A DNA stretch of 32,331 nucleotides from Patescibacteria group bacterium (GTDB lineage Bacteria > Patescibacteriota > Patescibacteriia > JAHJFT01). A model generated the notes under the pieces. It saw only the letters and a program-made list of their open reading frames with translations, did no database searches and had not been told where the DNA came from. The stretch covers positions 1 to 32,331 of the forward strand of contig JAHJFT010000002.1 of assembly GCA_018824325.1 (NCBI GenBank), given 5' to 3'. A program made the translations under genes and the position numbers. Positions 1 through 8,277 of this stretch are shown one piece after another (position 1 is the first letter of the stretch; every line of letters starts with the position of its first letter).

Positions 1-480
1 ATCAAAGCCAGCAATCAGATGCCGTCTCTAAGATGGGTAAAATCCAAATCCATGCACCTGACTTTGCATTTTCTGGGCGAGCAAGACCAATCCGGGGTTG
101 AAAAAATAATCCAAGCCATTCAAAATATTGGCGCCGAATTTAATGCCCACACCGTGAAAGCAGGGGAATGGGGAGCGTTTCCCAATCTGCGAAATCCAAG
201 AGTAATATTTTTTAAACTCATGGACGCAGACATTCTGATTAATCTGCAAAAACGGCTGGGCCAGAAACTTGAAAAAATCAGGCTGGATATTGATAAACGC
301 GCCTGGCAAACCCATATCACGGTCGCGCGAAATAAAAACAACACTGGGCCCATGGACTTAAATCTTCCCGAGCTGCCCCGGCTTGCGTGGGAAGTAAGTA
401 GTTTTGAGCTTATGCAAAGCAATCTTCTGCCCGACGGCGCAGAATATGAAATTATAAAAAGTTTTAATCTGGGAAAATGA
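1..480 (+). CDS. thpR: RNA 2',3'-cyclic phosphodiesterase (2'-5' RNA ligase family), 5'-truncated by window edge
   Basis: Two-histidine phosphoesterase that opens 2',3'-cyclic phosphates on RNA ends, and in some members joins tRNA halves by 2'-5' links. The frame is open from base 1, so the start lies outside the window; about 159 residues are visible. The two family HxTx motifs are present: HLTLHFLG near the start and HITVAR near residue 105. The usual N-terminal strand (about 20-30 residues with an FxAI-type motif) is missing, as expected from truncation. The stop overlaps the next start in ATGA, so translation is probably coupled to the downstream gene. RtcB and archease, which act on similar RNA ends, are also in this window but not in the same operon. 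Family assignment is secure; the in vivo substrate is not. Confidence 0.88.
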   Translation: MKASNQMPSLRWVKSKSMHLTLHFLGEQDQSGVEKIIQAIQNIGAEFNAHTVKAGEWGAFPNLRNPRVIFFKLMDADILINLQKRLGQKLEKIRLDIDKRAWQTHITVARNKNNTGPMDLNLPELPRLAWEVSSFELMQSNLLPDGAEYEIIKSFNLGK

Positions 481-2717
481 TTAAATTTTTAGATGTGAAT
501 ATCAGCAATCTGTCCAAGGAGGAAATTTTGCAAAAAATAAAAGACTGGCTCAACAGCCAAAGTTTTCATTATATTACCACGCCCAACTCGGAAATGATTG
601 TTGACGCGCAAAAAGACGCAATATTTAAGTCCATTCACAATAATGCCGACATGACCCTGCCTGATACTTTTGGCATGGTACTGTGGTCAAAGATTCTGGG
701 CCTGCCAAAGATTAACCGCATTCCGGGAGCGGATATGGCCTGGGATGTGCTTGAACTCGCGCAAAAACAAAATAAATCCGTATTTCTTTTGGGCGGCAAA
801 CCCGGCGTGGCCAAAGCGGCCGCTCAAGTCATCGAAAAAAAATTGTCCGGAATAAAAATCGTTGGCGCCGAGAACGGAGGAAAGCTTGCTAAAATCAAAG
901 GCGCGTGGGATTTTGACAAAAATCTAATTCAAAAAATCAATCAATCTTGTCCGGACATTCTCTTAATCGGCCGCGGCCATCCGCATCAAGAATATTTTAT
1001 GTGGGATTTCCGCAACCGCCTTCCCAGTGTTAAGCTGGCCATGGGTATTGGCGGAACATTTGATTTTATTTCCGGAAAAATTAAACGAGCGCCTAAATTT
1101 TTAAGAAAGCTGGGCCTTGAGTGGCTTTGGCGGCTGATTCAAGAACCGTGGAGAGCCGCAAGAATTTATAAAGCGTTAATCACGTTTTCAATACTAGTAA
1201 TTAAAAACAAACTTATGTTCGGACGCAAAAAAATTGTCGTTCGCTTCGCGCCAAGTCCAACCGGCTTTCTTCACATTGGCGGACTGCGCACCGCGCTTTA
1301 TAATTGGATATTGGCCAAACAAAATCGCGGCGTTTTTATTCTCCGGCTTGAAGACACGGACCAAGAAAGACATGTGCCCGAATCGGAAATAGACATTCTG
1401 CAAAGCCTGAGGTGGGCCGGCATTATTCCGGACCAGGGATTGTATTTGGACGACGAAAATCAAATAAAAGAACGCGGAAACTGCAAACCATACCGCCAAT
1501 CGCAAAGACTGGAAATATACCAAAAATACGCCCAAGAACTGCTTGAAAAAAACATGGCTTATCATTGCTTTTGTTCGGAAGAACGCTTGCGCCTGATGCG
1601 CGAACAACAGCAAACTAAAAAACAGCCGCCAAAATATGACGGCCATTGCCGCAATCTTTCATCCGCTGAAGTTGAAGAGAAATTAAGCAATAATCTATCG
1701 CATGTCATCCGGCTCAAGGTGCCGGAACAGGGGACTACTGAATTTAATGATAATATCCGCGATAAAGTTGCGTTTAAAAATTCAGAAATTGACGATCAAG
1801 TACTCATCAAGTCGGACGGTTTTCCCACATATCATCTGGCCAATGTGGTTGACGATCATCTTATGGACGTAAACTATGTTATTCGAGGAGAGGAGTGGCT
1901 TTCTTCAACCCCAAAACATGTCATCCTGTATAACGCCCTTGGCTGGGAGCCGCCGCAATACGCGCACCTCTCCCTGCTCCTGAATCCGGATCGCAGTAAA
2001 CTGTCAAAACGTTCCGGCGATGTCACGGTAAAAGATTATCGCGAAGATGGCTATCTTCCCGAAGCAATTATCAATTTTATCGCCACCTTGGGATGGAATC
2101 CAAAAGCCGATACTGAAATATATGATCTGTTGGAAATCAAAAAATATTTTAAAATCCAAGACATAAATAAATCCGGCGCCGTTTTCAATCGCGAAAAACT
2201 TGATTGGCTCAACAATCACTATATCAGGCAAAAGGACTTAACCGAACTAACCCAACTTTGCGTCCCATACTTGGTCAAGGCTCAATTGATCACCCAATAT
2301 GAAGCCGACCAGGAGCCAGTGCGAATCGGCAAAATCATCATGCTATTCAGCGAACGAATGAAAAAATTGTCCGAATTGCCCGATCAAGCTGGGTTTTTCT
2401 TCAAAAAAATGCTAAAATATGACAAAGGGCTTTTGCGATGGAAAGACACTGACCCGGCTGAAACACGCGCCAATCTGCAACAACTGATTGATTACCTTGA
2501 AGAGTGGAACGAGGACTCATTTATTTCACAAAATCTGGAACAGGAAATCAAGAAATGGATAAATGACAACGGCTTGGAAAACGGCAAAATCCTTTGGCCC
2601 ATGCGCGTGGCTCTATCCGGTCAAGAAAAATCGCCGCCGCCGTTTGATATTGCCGAGATTCTAGGAAAAGACGAAACCTTAAGACGATTGAAACAGGCTT
2701 TGGACATAATCGGCTAA
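477..2717 (+). CDS. gltX: WecG/TagA/CpsF glycosyltransferase fused in frame to glutamyl-tRNA synthetase
   Basis: One open frame of 746 residues carries two unrelated enzymes. Residues 1-240 are a WecG/TagA glycosyltransferase: TTPNSEM near 34, a GADM segment near 84, FLLGGKPG near 103, PHQEYF near 169, then GIGGTFDFISG and a C-terminal EWLWRLIQEPWR. This family adds N-acetylmannosamine-type sugars to a lipid-linked acceptor at the membrane. Residues 247-746 are a class I GluRS: FAPSPTGFLHIGG (HIGH motif, H266) and KLSKR (508-512), about 500 residues as expected for a stand-alone enzyme. Met247 (1215-1217) lies exactly where a separate GluRS would begin, but no Shine-Dalgarno sequence precedes it and no stop separates the domains. 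It could be a true fusion, internal re-initiation, or a lost stop. It overlaps thpR by 4 nt. Both domain calls are secure; the biological form is open. Confidence 0.9.
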   Translation: MIKFLDVNISNLSKEEILQKIKDWLNSQSFHYITTPNSEMIVDAQKDAIFKSIHNNADMTLPDTFGMVLWSKILGLPKINRIPGADMAWDVLELAQKQNKSVFLLGGKPGVAKAAAQVIEKKLSGIKIVGAENGGKLAKIKGAWDFDKNLIQKINQSCPDILLIGRGHPHQEYFMWDFRNRLPSVKLAMGIGGTFDFISGKIKRAPKFLRKLGLEWLWRLIQEPWRAARIYKALITFSILVIKNKLMFGRKKIVVRFAPSPTGFLHIGGLRTALYNWILAKQNRGVFILRLEDTDQERHVPESEIDILQSLRWAGIIPDQGLYLDDENQIKERGNCKPYRQSQRLEIYQKYAQELLEKNMAYHCFCSEERLRLMREQQQTKKQPPKYDGHCRNLSSAEVEEKLSNNLSHVIRLKVPEQGTTEFNDNIRDKVAFKNSEIDDQVLIKSDGFPTYHLANVVDDHLMDVNYVIRGEEWLSSTPKHVILYNALGWEPPQYAHLSLLLNPDRSKLSKRSGDVTVKDYREDGYLPEAIINFIATLGWNPKADTEIYDLLEIKKYFKIQDINKSGAVFNREKLDWLNNHYIRQKDLTELTQLCVPYLVKAQLITQYEADQEPVRIGKIIMLFSERMKKLSELPDQAGFFFKKMLKYDKGLLRWKDTDPAETRANLQQLIDYLEEWNEDSFISQNLEQEIKKWINDNGLENGKILWPMRVALSGQEKSPPPFDIAEILGKDETLRRLKQALDIIG

Positions 2718-2880
2718 AAAAATCCAAAGCACTAAACCCTAAATCCAAAACAATATCAAATGCTCAAAATCCAAAATTCAAAAGAGGTATATTTTACAGG
2801 ATCAATCAATTCGTTTTGAATTTGGAGCATTTGGATTTTGAATTTGTTTTGGATTTGGTGCTTAGGATTTAGGATTTTCG
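2718..2880. repeat. AT-rich inverted repeat, ATCCAAAA family, copy 1
   Basis: Left arm about 2722-2782 (AAATCCAAAAC-type words) and right arm about 2813-2877 (GTTTTGGATTTGG-type words) form a long imperfect hairpin around a roughly 30-nt centre. It fills the gap between gltX and the M23 peptidase gene and ends a few bases before the peptidase start. Related copies lie at 10270-10440 and 26289-26480. Confidence 0.8.
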
Positions 2881-2885
2881 CATTT

Positions 2886-4124
2886 ATGTACAAAATAAAT
2901 AAAAATATCTATCTCTTTCTTTGCCTGATCATCATCAGCACAATTTTTACATCTTGCATTTCTCCTCAGGCCTTGGCTTCTGACACGGATGAAATAGAGG
3001 TTCTAAATCAGGAGGTGGACGAAAAAAAATCCGCCATTGACCTTATTAACAGTCAAATCAACGCTTATAAATCAAAAATAAGCGCCAAGCAGGCGCAGAT
3101 TCAAACCCTGGAAGAGCAGACCGAGGTCATTGAAAACCGAATTGCCAAAGCCGAACTGGACATCACTGTGGTGCGCATGGAAAGCGACGCGTTGAATCTG
3201 GAAATATCCTTGCTGGAAAAACAAATTGACATAAAAGAGCAAGAAATTGATTTACAAAAAAGCACTTTAGCTAAAGTCATCCGCCGAATAAATAAACTTG
3301 ACCAGAGAACCTATCTTGAAGTGCTGTTGGCCAACGATTCCTTTTCCGAATTTTTTGACCAACTCAAATATGTTGAGGATATTCAAAGCGACCTGCAAGG
3401 GCTGCTTACCAACGTGCAAAGCCTTAAAACAAACCTGGAAGACAAGAAATCCAAGCGTGAAACCAAAAAAGAGCAACTGGAACAAACCCGACTGCAGTTG
3501 GAGCAGGAACAAGCCGACTTAACCGAAGAATTGGCGCTCAAAGACATCTTTATAAAAGAGACCGAGTCGTCGGAGAGCATCTATCAACAATTTGTAGCCG
3601 AATTAAGAGAAGAACAGCAATATATTGATAATCAAATCGCCCATCTTGAAGAAAGCATTAGAAAGAAAATTGAGGCAATGGACCAGGCTTTTGAAGACAA
3701 CGGCGGGGGAGACCAAGTGCTTTCATGGCCCCTTGACCCGAGCCGGGGCATTACCGCGTATTTTCACGACCCCACCTATCCGTTTCGCCATCTTTTTGAA
3801 CATCCGGGCATTGATCTACGCGCCTATCAGGGCACGCCGGTCAAAGCCGCGGCCCCGGGATATGTTGTTTGGGCAAAACAGGGAAATCTTTACGGCAATT
3901 ACGTGATGATCGCCCACGCCGGCGGCCTGTCAACCATTTACGCACACTTGTCGCAAATAAACGTCCACGCCGACCAGTTCGTTGAAAGGGGACAGGTAAT
4001 CGGCCTTTCCGGCGGCATGCCCGGAACGCCGGGCTGCGGCCTTTCCACCGGTCCGCACCTGCATTTCGAATTGCGCTCCGGCGGCATTCCGGTAAATCCT
4101 CTTAATTATTTGATTGATTTTTAA
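2886..4124 (+). CDS. Secreted coiled-coil M23 peptidase (EnvC/NlpD-like murein hydrolase or activator)
   Basis: 412 residues from the ATG at 2886. The frame is open 16 codons further upstream, but those codons lie in the inverted repeat, so the later ATG, which begins a signal sequence, is preferred. Residues about 8-31 are hydrophobic and end in an ALA cleavage-like site. Residues about 35-280 are a long charged coiled coil rich in Glu, Gln and Lys. The C-terminal LytM/M23 domain keeps the zinc ligands H306 and D310 (HPGID) and the PHLHFE motif (H391, H393), plus the YAHLS His (H354). An active zinc endopeptidase is therefore likely, unlike degenerate EnvC or NlpD. Likely role: cutting peptidoglycan cross-links at the cell surface during growth or division. 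There is no clear ribosome binding site. It lies downstream of gltX and upstream of a broken hydrolase gene. Confidence 0.9.
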   Translation: MYKINKNIYLFLCLIIISTIFTSCISPQALASDTDEIEVLNQEVDEKKSAIDLINSQINAYKSKISAKQAQIQTLEEQTEVIENRIAKAELDITVVRMESDALNLEISLLEKQIDIKEQEIDLQKSTLAKVIRRINKLDQRTYLEVLLANDSFSEFFDQLKYVEDIQSDLQGLLTNVQSLKTNLEDKKSKRETKKEQLEQTRLQLEQEQADLTEELALKDIFIKETESSESIYQQFVAELREEQQYIDNQIAHLEESIRKKIEAMDQAFEDNGGGDQVLSWPLDPSRGITAYFHDPTYPFRHLFEHPGIDLRAYQGTPVKAAAPGYVVWAKQGNLYGNYVMIAHAGGLSTIYAHLSQINVHADQFVERGQVIGLSGGMPGTPGCGLSTGPHLHFELRSGGIPVNPLNYLIDF

Positions 4125-4137
4125 AAATTTTAATTTT

Positions 4138-4692
4138 ATGAAAAAAGTTTATCTGGTGCATTGCTGGGAAGGCCGTCCTCAAGACGGCTGGTATCCCTGG
4201 CTGAAAACAGAATTGCAAGACAGGGGATTTGAAGTCAATATTTTAAAAATGCCCAACACGGACGAACCGGTTTTTTCCGAATGGCTGTCGCACCTGCGAA
4301 GCACCACGCCCTAACCCGATGAAAATACTTTTTTTGTCGGACACAGCCTGGGTTGCATCACTATTCTTCGTTATCTTGAAAAACTCGCGTCCGGCGCCAA
4401 GATCGGGGGAGTGGTCCTTGTTGCCGGCTTTTCCGAACCAATCGGTTATGATGAAATAAAAAGTTTCCTTGATGCGCCCGTGGAATTTGAAAAAATTAAA
4501 ACCCATACTAATAAATTCTCGGCCATACATTCAGACAATGACCCTTATGTACCCCTGGAGCAGGGGGAGACCTTTAAACAGAAGCTCAACGCCGAATTGA
4601 CTGTCTTAGAGGGCATGAAACATTTTAGCGGCAAAGAAGGCATAACTGAATTACCCCAAGCTCTGGACGCAATTTTAAAATTTGCCAAATAA
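4138..4692 (+). pseudogene. RBBP9/YdeN-like alpha/beta hydrolase interrupted by an in-frame TAA
   Basis: The same reading frame continues on both sides of a TAA at 4312-4314. Upstream: MKKVYLVHCWEGRPQDGWYP and about 58 residues. Downstream, without a frame change: PDENTFFVGHSLGCITILRY onward to a stop at 4690. All three catalytic elements are present after the stop: the nucleophile Ser in GHSLG, an acid in HSDNDPYVP and a His in EGMKHFSG. The protein would be about 184 residues, typical of this small serine hydrolase family. Only the one nonsense codon breaks it, so the lesion looks recent; sequencing error or stop-codon read-through are alternatives. The start is 13 nt after the M23 gene. 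The family function is poorly defined. Confidence 0.75.
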
Positions 4693-4696
4693 TGTC

Positions 4697-4797
4697 TAGC
4701 CCATGTGGGCTCGGGATTGTCCTTAAGGGATCCCTTAAGGACTTCGTCACTCGTCCCGACCGCGGTCAGGTCTCGCTTCCTCGCAAAGACAGCTTGA
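4697..4797. repeat. GC-rich dispersed palindromic repeat, copy A
   Basis: Contains AGCCCATGTGGGCT, a perfect 24-bp palindrome at 4719-4742, and a closing GCTTCCTCGCAAAGACA. It matches the reverse complement of 9590-9660 apart from the central palindrome, which looks inserted. Copy C at 9769-9826 has the same orientation. The arms resemble the TTGCGAGGAACGA-type intergenic repeats found in many bacteria. It is noncoding. Confidence 0.75.
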
Positions 4798-4859
4798 ATA
4801 GGGGGCTATTTTTTTATGCTTATCTTGCGTCGCACAATGTATGTTATACGACCCTCCTT

Positions 4860-5107
4860 AAGCTTAAACTTCCAACCTCGGATCAAGCCATCAGCGCGCC
4901 TGACAACGGCTCTGAGCAAGAAATTGCCGCAGAAACGCCTTATATTGACGCATATGACATTATTTCCGCTAATGTCGCAATAAAACCCTGTAAATTTGAG
5001 GTTTTACTCATGGATATTGAAAAAATCAAAACATTGTCGTAAAAGGCAAAATCAGCGGCGAAAAGCTGGGCACCGTGCTGGTGACGGATTGCGAGATTGT
5101 TGAATAA
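4860..5107 (+). pseudogene. Decayed remnant of a small protein, possibly OB-fold (tRNA_anti-like)
   Basis: A frame reading PYIDAYDIISANVAIKPCKF and then MDIEKIK stops at 5042. A shift of one base in the A-run near 5028-5033 continues it as NIVVKGKISGEKLGTVLVTD and CEIVE to a stop at 5105. The VKGK...DCEIVE ending is reminiscent of small OB-fold tRNA_anti-like proteins, where a similar ending closes the barrel. No credible start is present, because the 5' side runs into the GC-rich repeat at 4697-4797. This is best read as a frameshifted, 5'-deleted remnant. The family guess is weak. Confidence 0.35.
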
Positions 5108-5179
5108 ACGAAAAACCAACAAAATTTCGCTGGTTTCAACGTCCCTAAGAAGCTAACAAACTAATAAGCTAGTAAGAAG

Positions 5180-6100
5180 CTATTTATAATAGACATGGTC
5201 CTCAAACCTCACATTGAAATAATCATAATCCGCCGGATTTAAACCTTGCTCTTTGACAAAGGTGTTGAATTTTACAATCTGGGTTTGAATATTTTTTTCC
5301 AAAGAAATATGTATTTCCCAGCCTTCATCAGCCACCAATTTAAACCAAGTACTTGCCAAATCCTTGATTTTGTAAAATTTCACCTGGTATGAAGTGTACC
5401 TGGTCAGAATCTCCTGCGCGCCGATAATATCGTTGAATTGTTCATTGGTTAGAAAATTCTCACCAATATCAAGACGTTCGCCGGATTCAATATATATGAG
5501 TGAAACTTGAAAATTTACTTCCCCGGCCGCCGGCTCCTCGGCAAAGGGACCAAAAGACAGTCCCGGATAAATCTCATCAAGACTCAAGCGTCGTAAAATA
5601 ATCCCCTGCGAATCCACGAAAAAATATTCCGAGCCCATACTTATTACCGCCTTGGCCGATCTTTCCTCAACGCTGATTTCCAATTTGTTAGGCAGTTTGC
5701 GCTTTATCTTAAGACCGTCAACCACGTACCGCTCCCCTATTTCACGCTCCAGCTTGGACATGTTGGCAATCAAAATATTCTGATTTGGAAAAACCAATAA
5801 CCGCCGCGTCTTTAAAAAATCATCAACCACGGTTTTAAAATCATCCGACTTAATCGTGGTCAAGCCGTCAACCTTAACCTCGGAAATGTAAAAATAAGGA
5901 CCAATCAGTAAAAAATAAACCGCGACCAAAACTAAAAATAAAATTCCGAAGAAAATTATCTTTTTTCGGATTTTTTTTAACGCCGCGATCTTGTCCTTTT
6001 TTGACTGAAACAACGGGTTTTTGTAAATCCCGACGCGCCGCCGATGGTCTCTTAATTTGTGTTTTCTGAATCGAAAAGCCGCTTTATAATCTTTTCTCAT
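5180..6100 (-). CDS. ftsQ: Cell division protein FtsQ (POTRA domain)
   Basis: 306 residues. A basic cytoplasmic N-terminus of about 45 residues precedes one membrane segment (about 48-68). A POTRA-type domain follows, starting ISEVKVDGLTTIKSDDF, and then the FtsQ beta domain with KLPNKLEISVEERSAKAVIS and FFVDSQGIIL, which are recognisable family features. FtsQ is a bitopic divisome protein that bridges early and late division proteins. Its ATG overlaps the ddl stop by 4 nt, giving the order alr-ddl-ftsQ on the minus strand, a variant of the classical division and cell-wall cluster. It is slightly longer than E. coli FtsQ because of the basic N-terminus. It is the last gene of the unit and faces the plus-strand block tail to tail. 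Confidence 0.9.
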   Translation of the reverse strand: MRKDYKAAFRFRKHKLRDHRRRVGIYKNPLFQSKKDKIAALKKIRKKIIFFGILFLVLVAVYFLLIGPYFYISEVKVDGLTTIKSDDFKTVVDDFLKTRRLLVFPNQNILIANMSKLEREIGERYVVDGLKIKRKLPNKLEISVEERSAKAVISMGSEYFFVDSQGIILRRLSLDEIYPGLSFGPFAEEPAAGEVNFQVSLIYIESGERLDIGENFLTNEQFNDIIGAQEILTRYTSYQVKFYKIKDLASTWFKLVADEGWEIHISLEKNIQTQIVKFNTFVKEQGLNPADYDYFNVRFEDHVYYK

Positions 6101-7035
6101 ATTTTCAAACCAAGTTGTACCAACTTATCTAATAAATCAGTGAACTCAATGCCGGCTGATTTTGCAGATTTTGGAAAAAGACTCTCTTTTGTAAAACCCG
6201 GCAGGCTGTTGACCTCAAGAACAAAGATATTGCCGTCTTGAGAAACGATCATGTCTACTCGAGAGTAATCCTTACACCACATGACCCTATGCGCTTTAAG
6301 CCCCAGGCATTGGGCCCGGGCCGTAATTTTTGAGGAAAGTCTGGCCGGCACAATCTCATCACATAATTCTGAATCATATTTTGCCTTAAGGTCAAAAAAA
6401 TCTCGTTTGGGACATATTTCAATCACCGGCAAAGCCTCTTGTCCCAAAATCGGCACAGTAATTTCTTGTCCTCTTATATATTTTTCAACTAAAACCAGCT
6501 CATCCTCCAAAAAAGCGTTGACTATATCTTTCTCTAGGCCAGCCCCATCTTTACAAATTGAAACAGCCACGCTTGAACCGGATGAATTTGGCTTTATTAC
6601 GCAGGGAAAACCGAGTTTCTTTTCAATATTTTGCAAAAGCTTTAATTTTTCTTTTTGAAACTCGGCCCGGCAAATCGCTATGTGTTTAGGAGAAGGAATT
6701 CTAACGGCCCGAAACAAAACTTTACTCATCAATTTATTCATGGCAATTGCCGATGACATAACGCCTGACCCTATATATGGCACCTTGGCTAGTTCCAATA
6801 AACCCTGAATGGTGCCGTCTTCGCCACCCCGGCCATGCAAAGCAATGAAAGCAATGTCAAACTTTTTATCTTGTGCGTCAGACAACAGTCTATTTAAATC
6901 ATCTTTAGGATCGTACTTTGAAACATCGTATTTATGCTTAGCCAAATTTTTAATAACATTTTCTCCGGTATTTAAAGAAACCTCACGTTCACTTGAGGTT
7001 CCGCCAAGAATGACCGCTACTCTTATTTTTGCCAT
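6097..7035 (-). CDS. ddl: D-alanine--D-alanine ligase
   Basis: 312 residues with the ATP-grasp fold. It makes D-Ala-D-Ala from two D-Ala and ATP for the peptidoglycan stem peptide. Motifs in order: GGTSSEREVSL at the N-terminus, HGRGGEDGTIQG near 68, KPNSSGSSVAV in the ATP-binding region, DLKAKY in the middle lobe, and FVLEVNSLPG with Mg-binding residues near the C-terminus. Length matches the DdlB type. It starts about 10 nt after the alr stop and overlaps ftsQ, so all three genes are probably co-transcribed, linking D-Ala production, dipeptide formation and division. Confidence 0.95.
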   Translation of the reverse strand: MAKIRVAVILGGTSSEREVSLNTGENVIKNLAKHKYDVSKYDPKDDLNRLLSDAQDKKFDIAFIALHGRGGEDGTIQGLLELAKVPYIGSGVMSSAIAMNKLMSKVLFRAVRIPSPKHIAICRAEFQKEKLKLLQNIEKKLGFPCVIKPNSSGSSVAVSICKDGAGLEKDIVNAFLEDELVLVEKYIRGQEITVPILGQEALPVIEICPKRDFFDLKAKYDSELCDEIVPARLSSKITARAQCLGLKAHRVMWCKDYSRVDMIVSQDGNIFVLEVNSLPGFTKESLFPKSAKSAGIEFTDLLDKLVQLGLKI

Positions 7036-7044
7036 AAAAAAATG

Positions 7045-8175
7045 CTAAACGATAATTCTTTTTATCACCGGATTTATCCGCGTCACCGCCTCATAGTTAA
7101 TCGTACCAATTTTCTGGGCCAACTCCTCGGCCGTTATGCATTCGCCTCCTTGCGCGCCCAAAAGCACAACCTCGTCTTCGGACTTGACCTCGCCGGCGTC
7201 GGTCACGTCAACCATGCTCATGTTCATGCATATCCGGCCCAATATCTTGCATCTCACTCCGTTTACCAGTACATTGCCCACGCTGGAAAGCCTTCGGTCA
7301 TACCCATCCCAATATCCCACCGGAATAATCGCCGCTCTGGTCCGGTGCGAAACTTTTTCGGTCAAGCCATAACTGACCGCCGTGCCCGGCTCAAGCTCCT
7401 TGACCTGGGCAATTATCGTTTTCCAGCAAATTATCGGCTTTAATTCAATTTTTCTTTTCAACCCGTTGGCCGACACATAGGTCTCCTTGGATGACCACAT
7501 GCCATATTGAGAAATTCCCACGCGCACCATGTCAAAAAAAGTTTGCGGAAAAAGAATGGCCGCGGCTGAACAAGCCGTGTGTTTTATTGGCACCTCAATC
7601 CCCTGCTCCTTGAGCATCTCAATAAATTTATTAAATCGCTCCAGCTGTTCCATGGCAAAAGTGTGGTCCGTGGTGTCTTCAATATTGGCGTAATGCGTGG
7701 AAAGCCCTTCAAAAATCAAATCTGGATATTTCTTTAAAATCTCAAGCCGTTCCAAAAGCTGGTCCAGGCCAATCCCCTGCCTTGAAGTGCCGGTCTCGGC
7801 CTTAAAATGCAAATAAACTTTTTTATTAAATTTTTCAGAAAGCTTACCCAATTCATTTAAGGTCTCTTCATTATAAACCGTTTGGCGAAATTCATTTTCC
7901 ACCACATCTGCCAAGCGCGAATTAATGGTATAGCCCAAAATCAAAATTGGTTTCTCAATGCCTGATTTTTTTAATGCCAAAGCCTCATCAACATTATCCA
8001 CGCCAAACCAATCAACATGCTTTTCAGCAACCTCGGCAACCTCAACCATGCCATGGCCGTAGGCGTTGGATTTTACCACGGACATCAAATTAACCTTTGG
8101 GCCAATAATTTGCCTAAAGGTTTTCAGGTTATGTATTAAACTTTTCTTACTTATCTCAACCCAAGTTTTTTGCAT
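7045..8175 (-). CDS. alr: Alanine racemase (PLP-dependent)
   Basis: 376 residues, fold type III PLP enzyme that interconverts L- and D-Ala. The PLP lysine is K35 in VVKSNAYGHG, and the opposite-face catalytic tyrosine is Y269 in AVSYGLT. The C-terminal beta domain contains IPVGYWDGYDRR and CMNMSMVDVTD. Length is standard. It is the first gene of alr-ddl-ftsQ and supplies D-Ala to Ddl directly. An inverted repeat separates it from serS upstream. No promoter could be assigned with confidence. Confidence 0.96.
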   Translation of the reverse strand: MQKTWVEISKKSLIHNLKTFRQIIGPKVNLMSVVKSNAYGHGMVEVAEVAEKHVDWFGVDNVDEALALKKSGIEKPILILGYTINSRLADVVENEFRQTVYNEETLNELGKLSEKFNKKVYLHFKAETGTSRQGIGLDQLLERLEILKKYPDLIFEGLSTHYANIEDTTDHTFAMEQLERFNKFIEMLKEQGIEVPIKHTACSAAAILFPQTFFDMVRVGISQYGMWSSKETYVSANGLKRKIELKPIICWKTIIAQVKELEPGTAVSYGLTEKVSHRTRAAIIPVGYWDGYDRRLSSVGNVLVNGVRCKILGRICMNMSMVDVTDAGEVKSEDEVVLLGAQGGECITAEELAQKIGTINYEAVTRINPVIKRIIV

Positions 8176-8181
8176 AGTAAT

Positions 8182-8277
8182 GAATTTTAAAGTTTGAATT
8201 TCGAATTTTGATTCAATTTTAAATTCATAATTAAGAATTATGAATTAAGTCGAAATTCAAAATTCGAAATTCAAATC
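8182..8277. repeat. Inverted repeat between serS and alr
   Basis: TTTGAATTTCGAATTTTGA at 8193-8211 is the reverse complement of 8257-8275. The centre contains a second pair (ATTCATAATTAAGAATTATGAAT). It abuts the serS stop codon. It is AT-rich with no clean U-tract, so a terminator role is uncertain. Confidence 0.75.

Noticed and set aside
4312-4314. Genetic code change (stop reassigned)
   Set aside because: TAA, TAG and TGA all end clear full-length genes in this window, and no conserved gene contains internal TGA as in Gracilibacteria or SR1.
4692-5042. A 116-codon frame as an intact gene
   Set aside because: Its first third is the GC-rich dispersed repeat, and the rest only makes sense with a frameshift into the next frame. 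Treated as repeat plus remnant.
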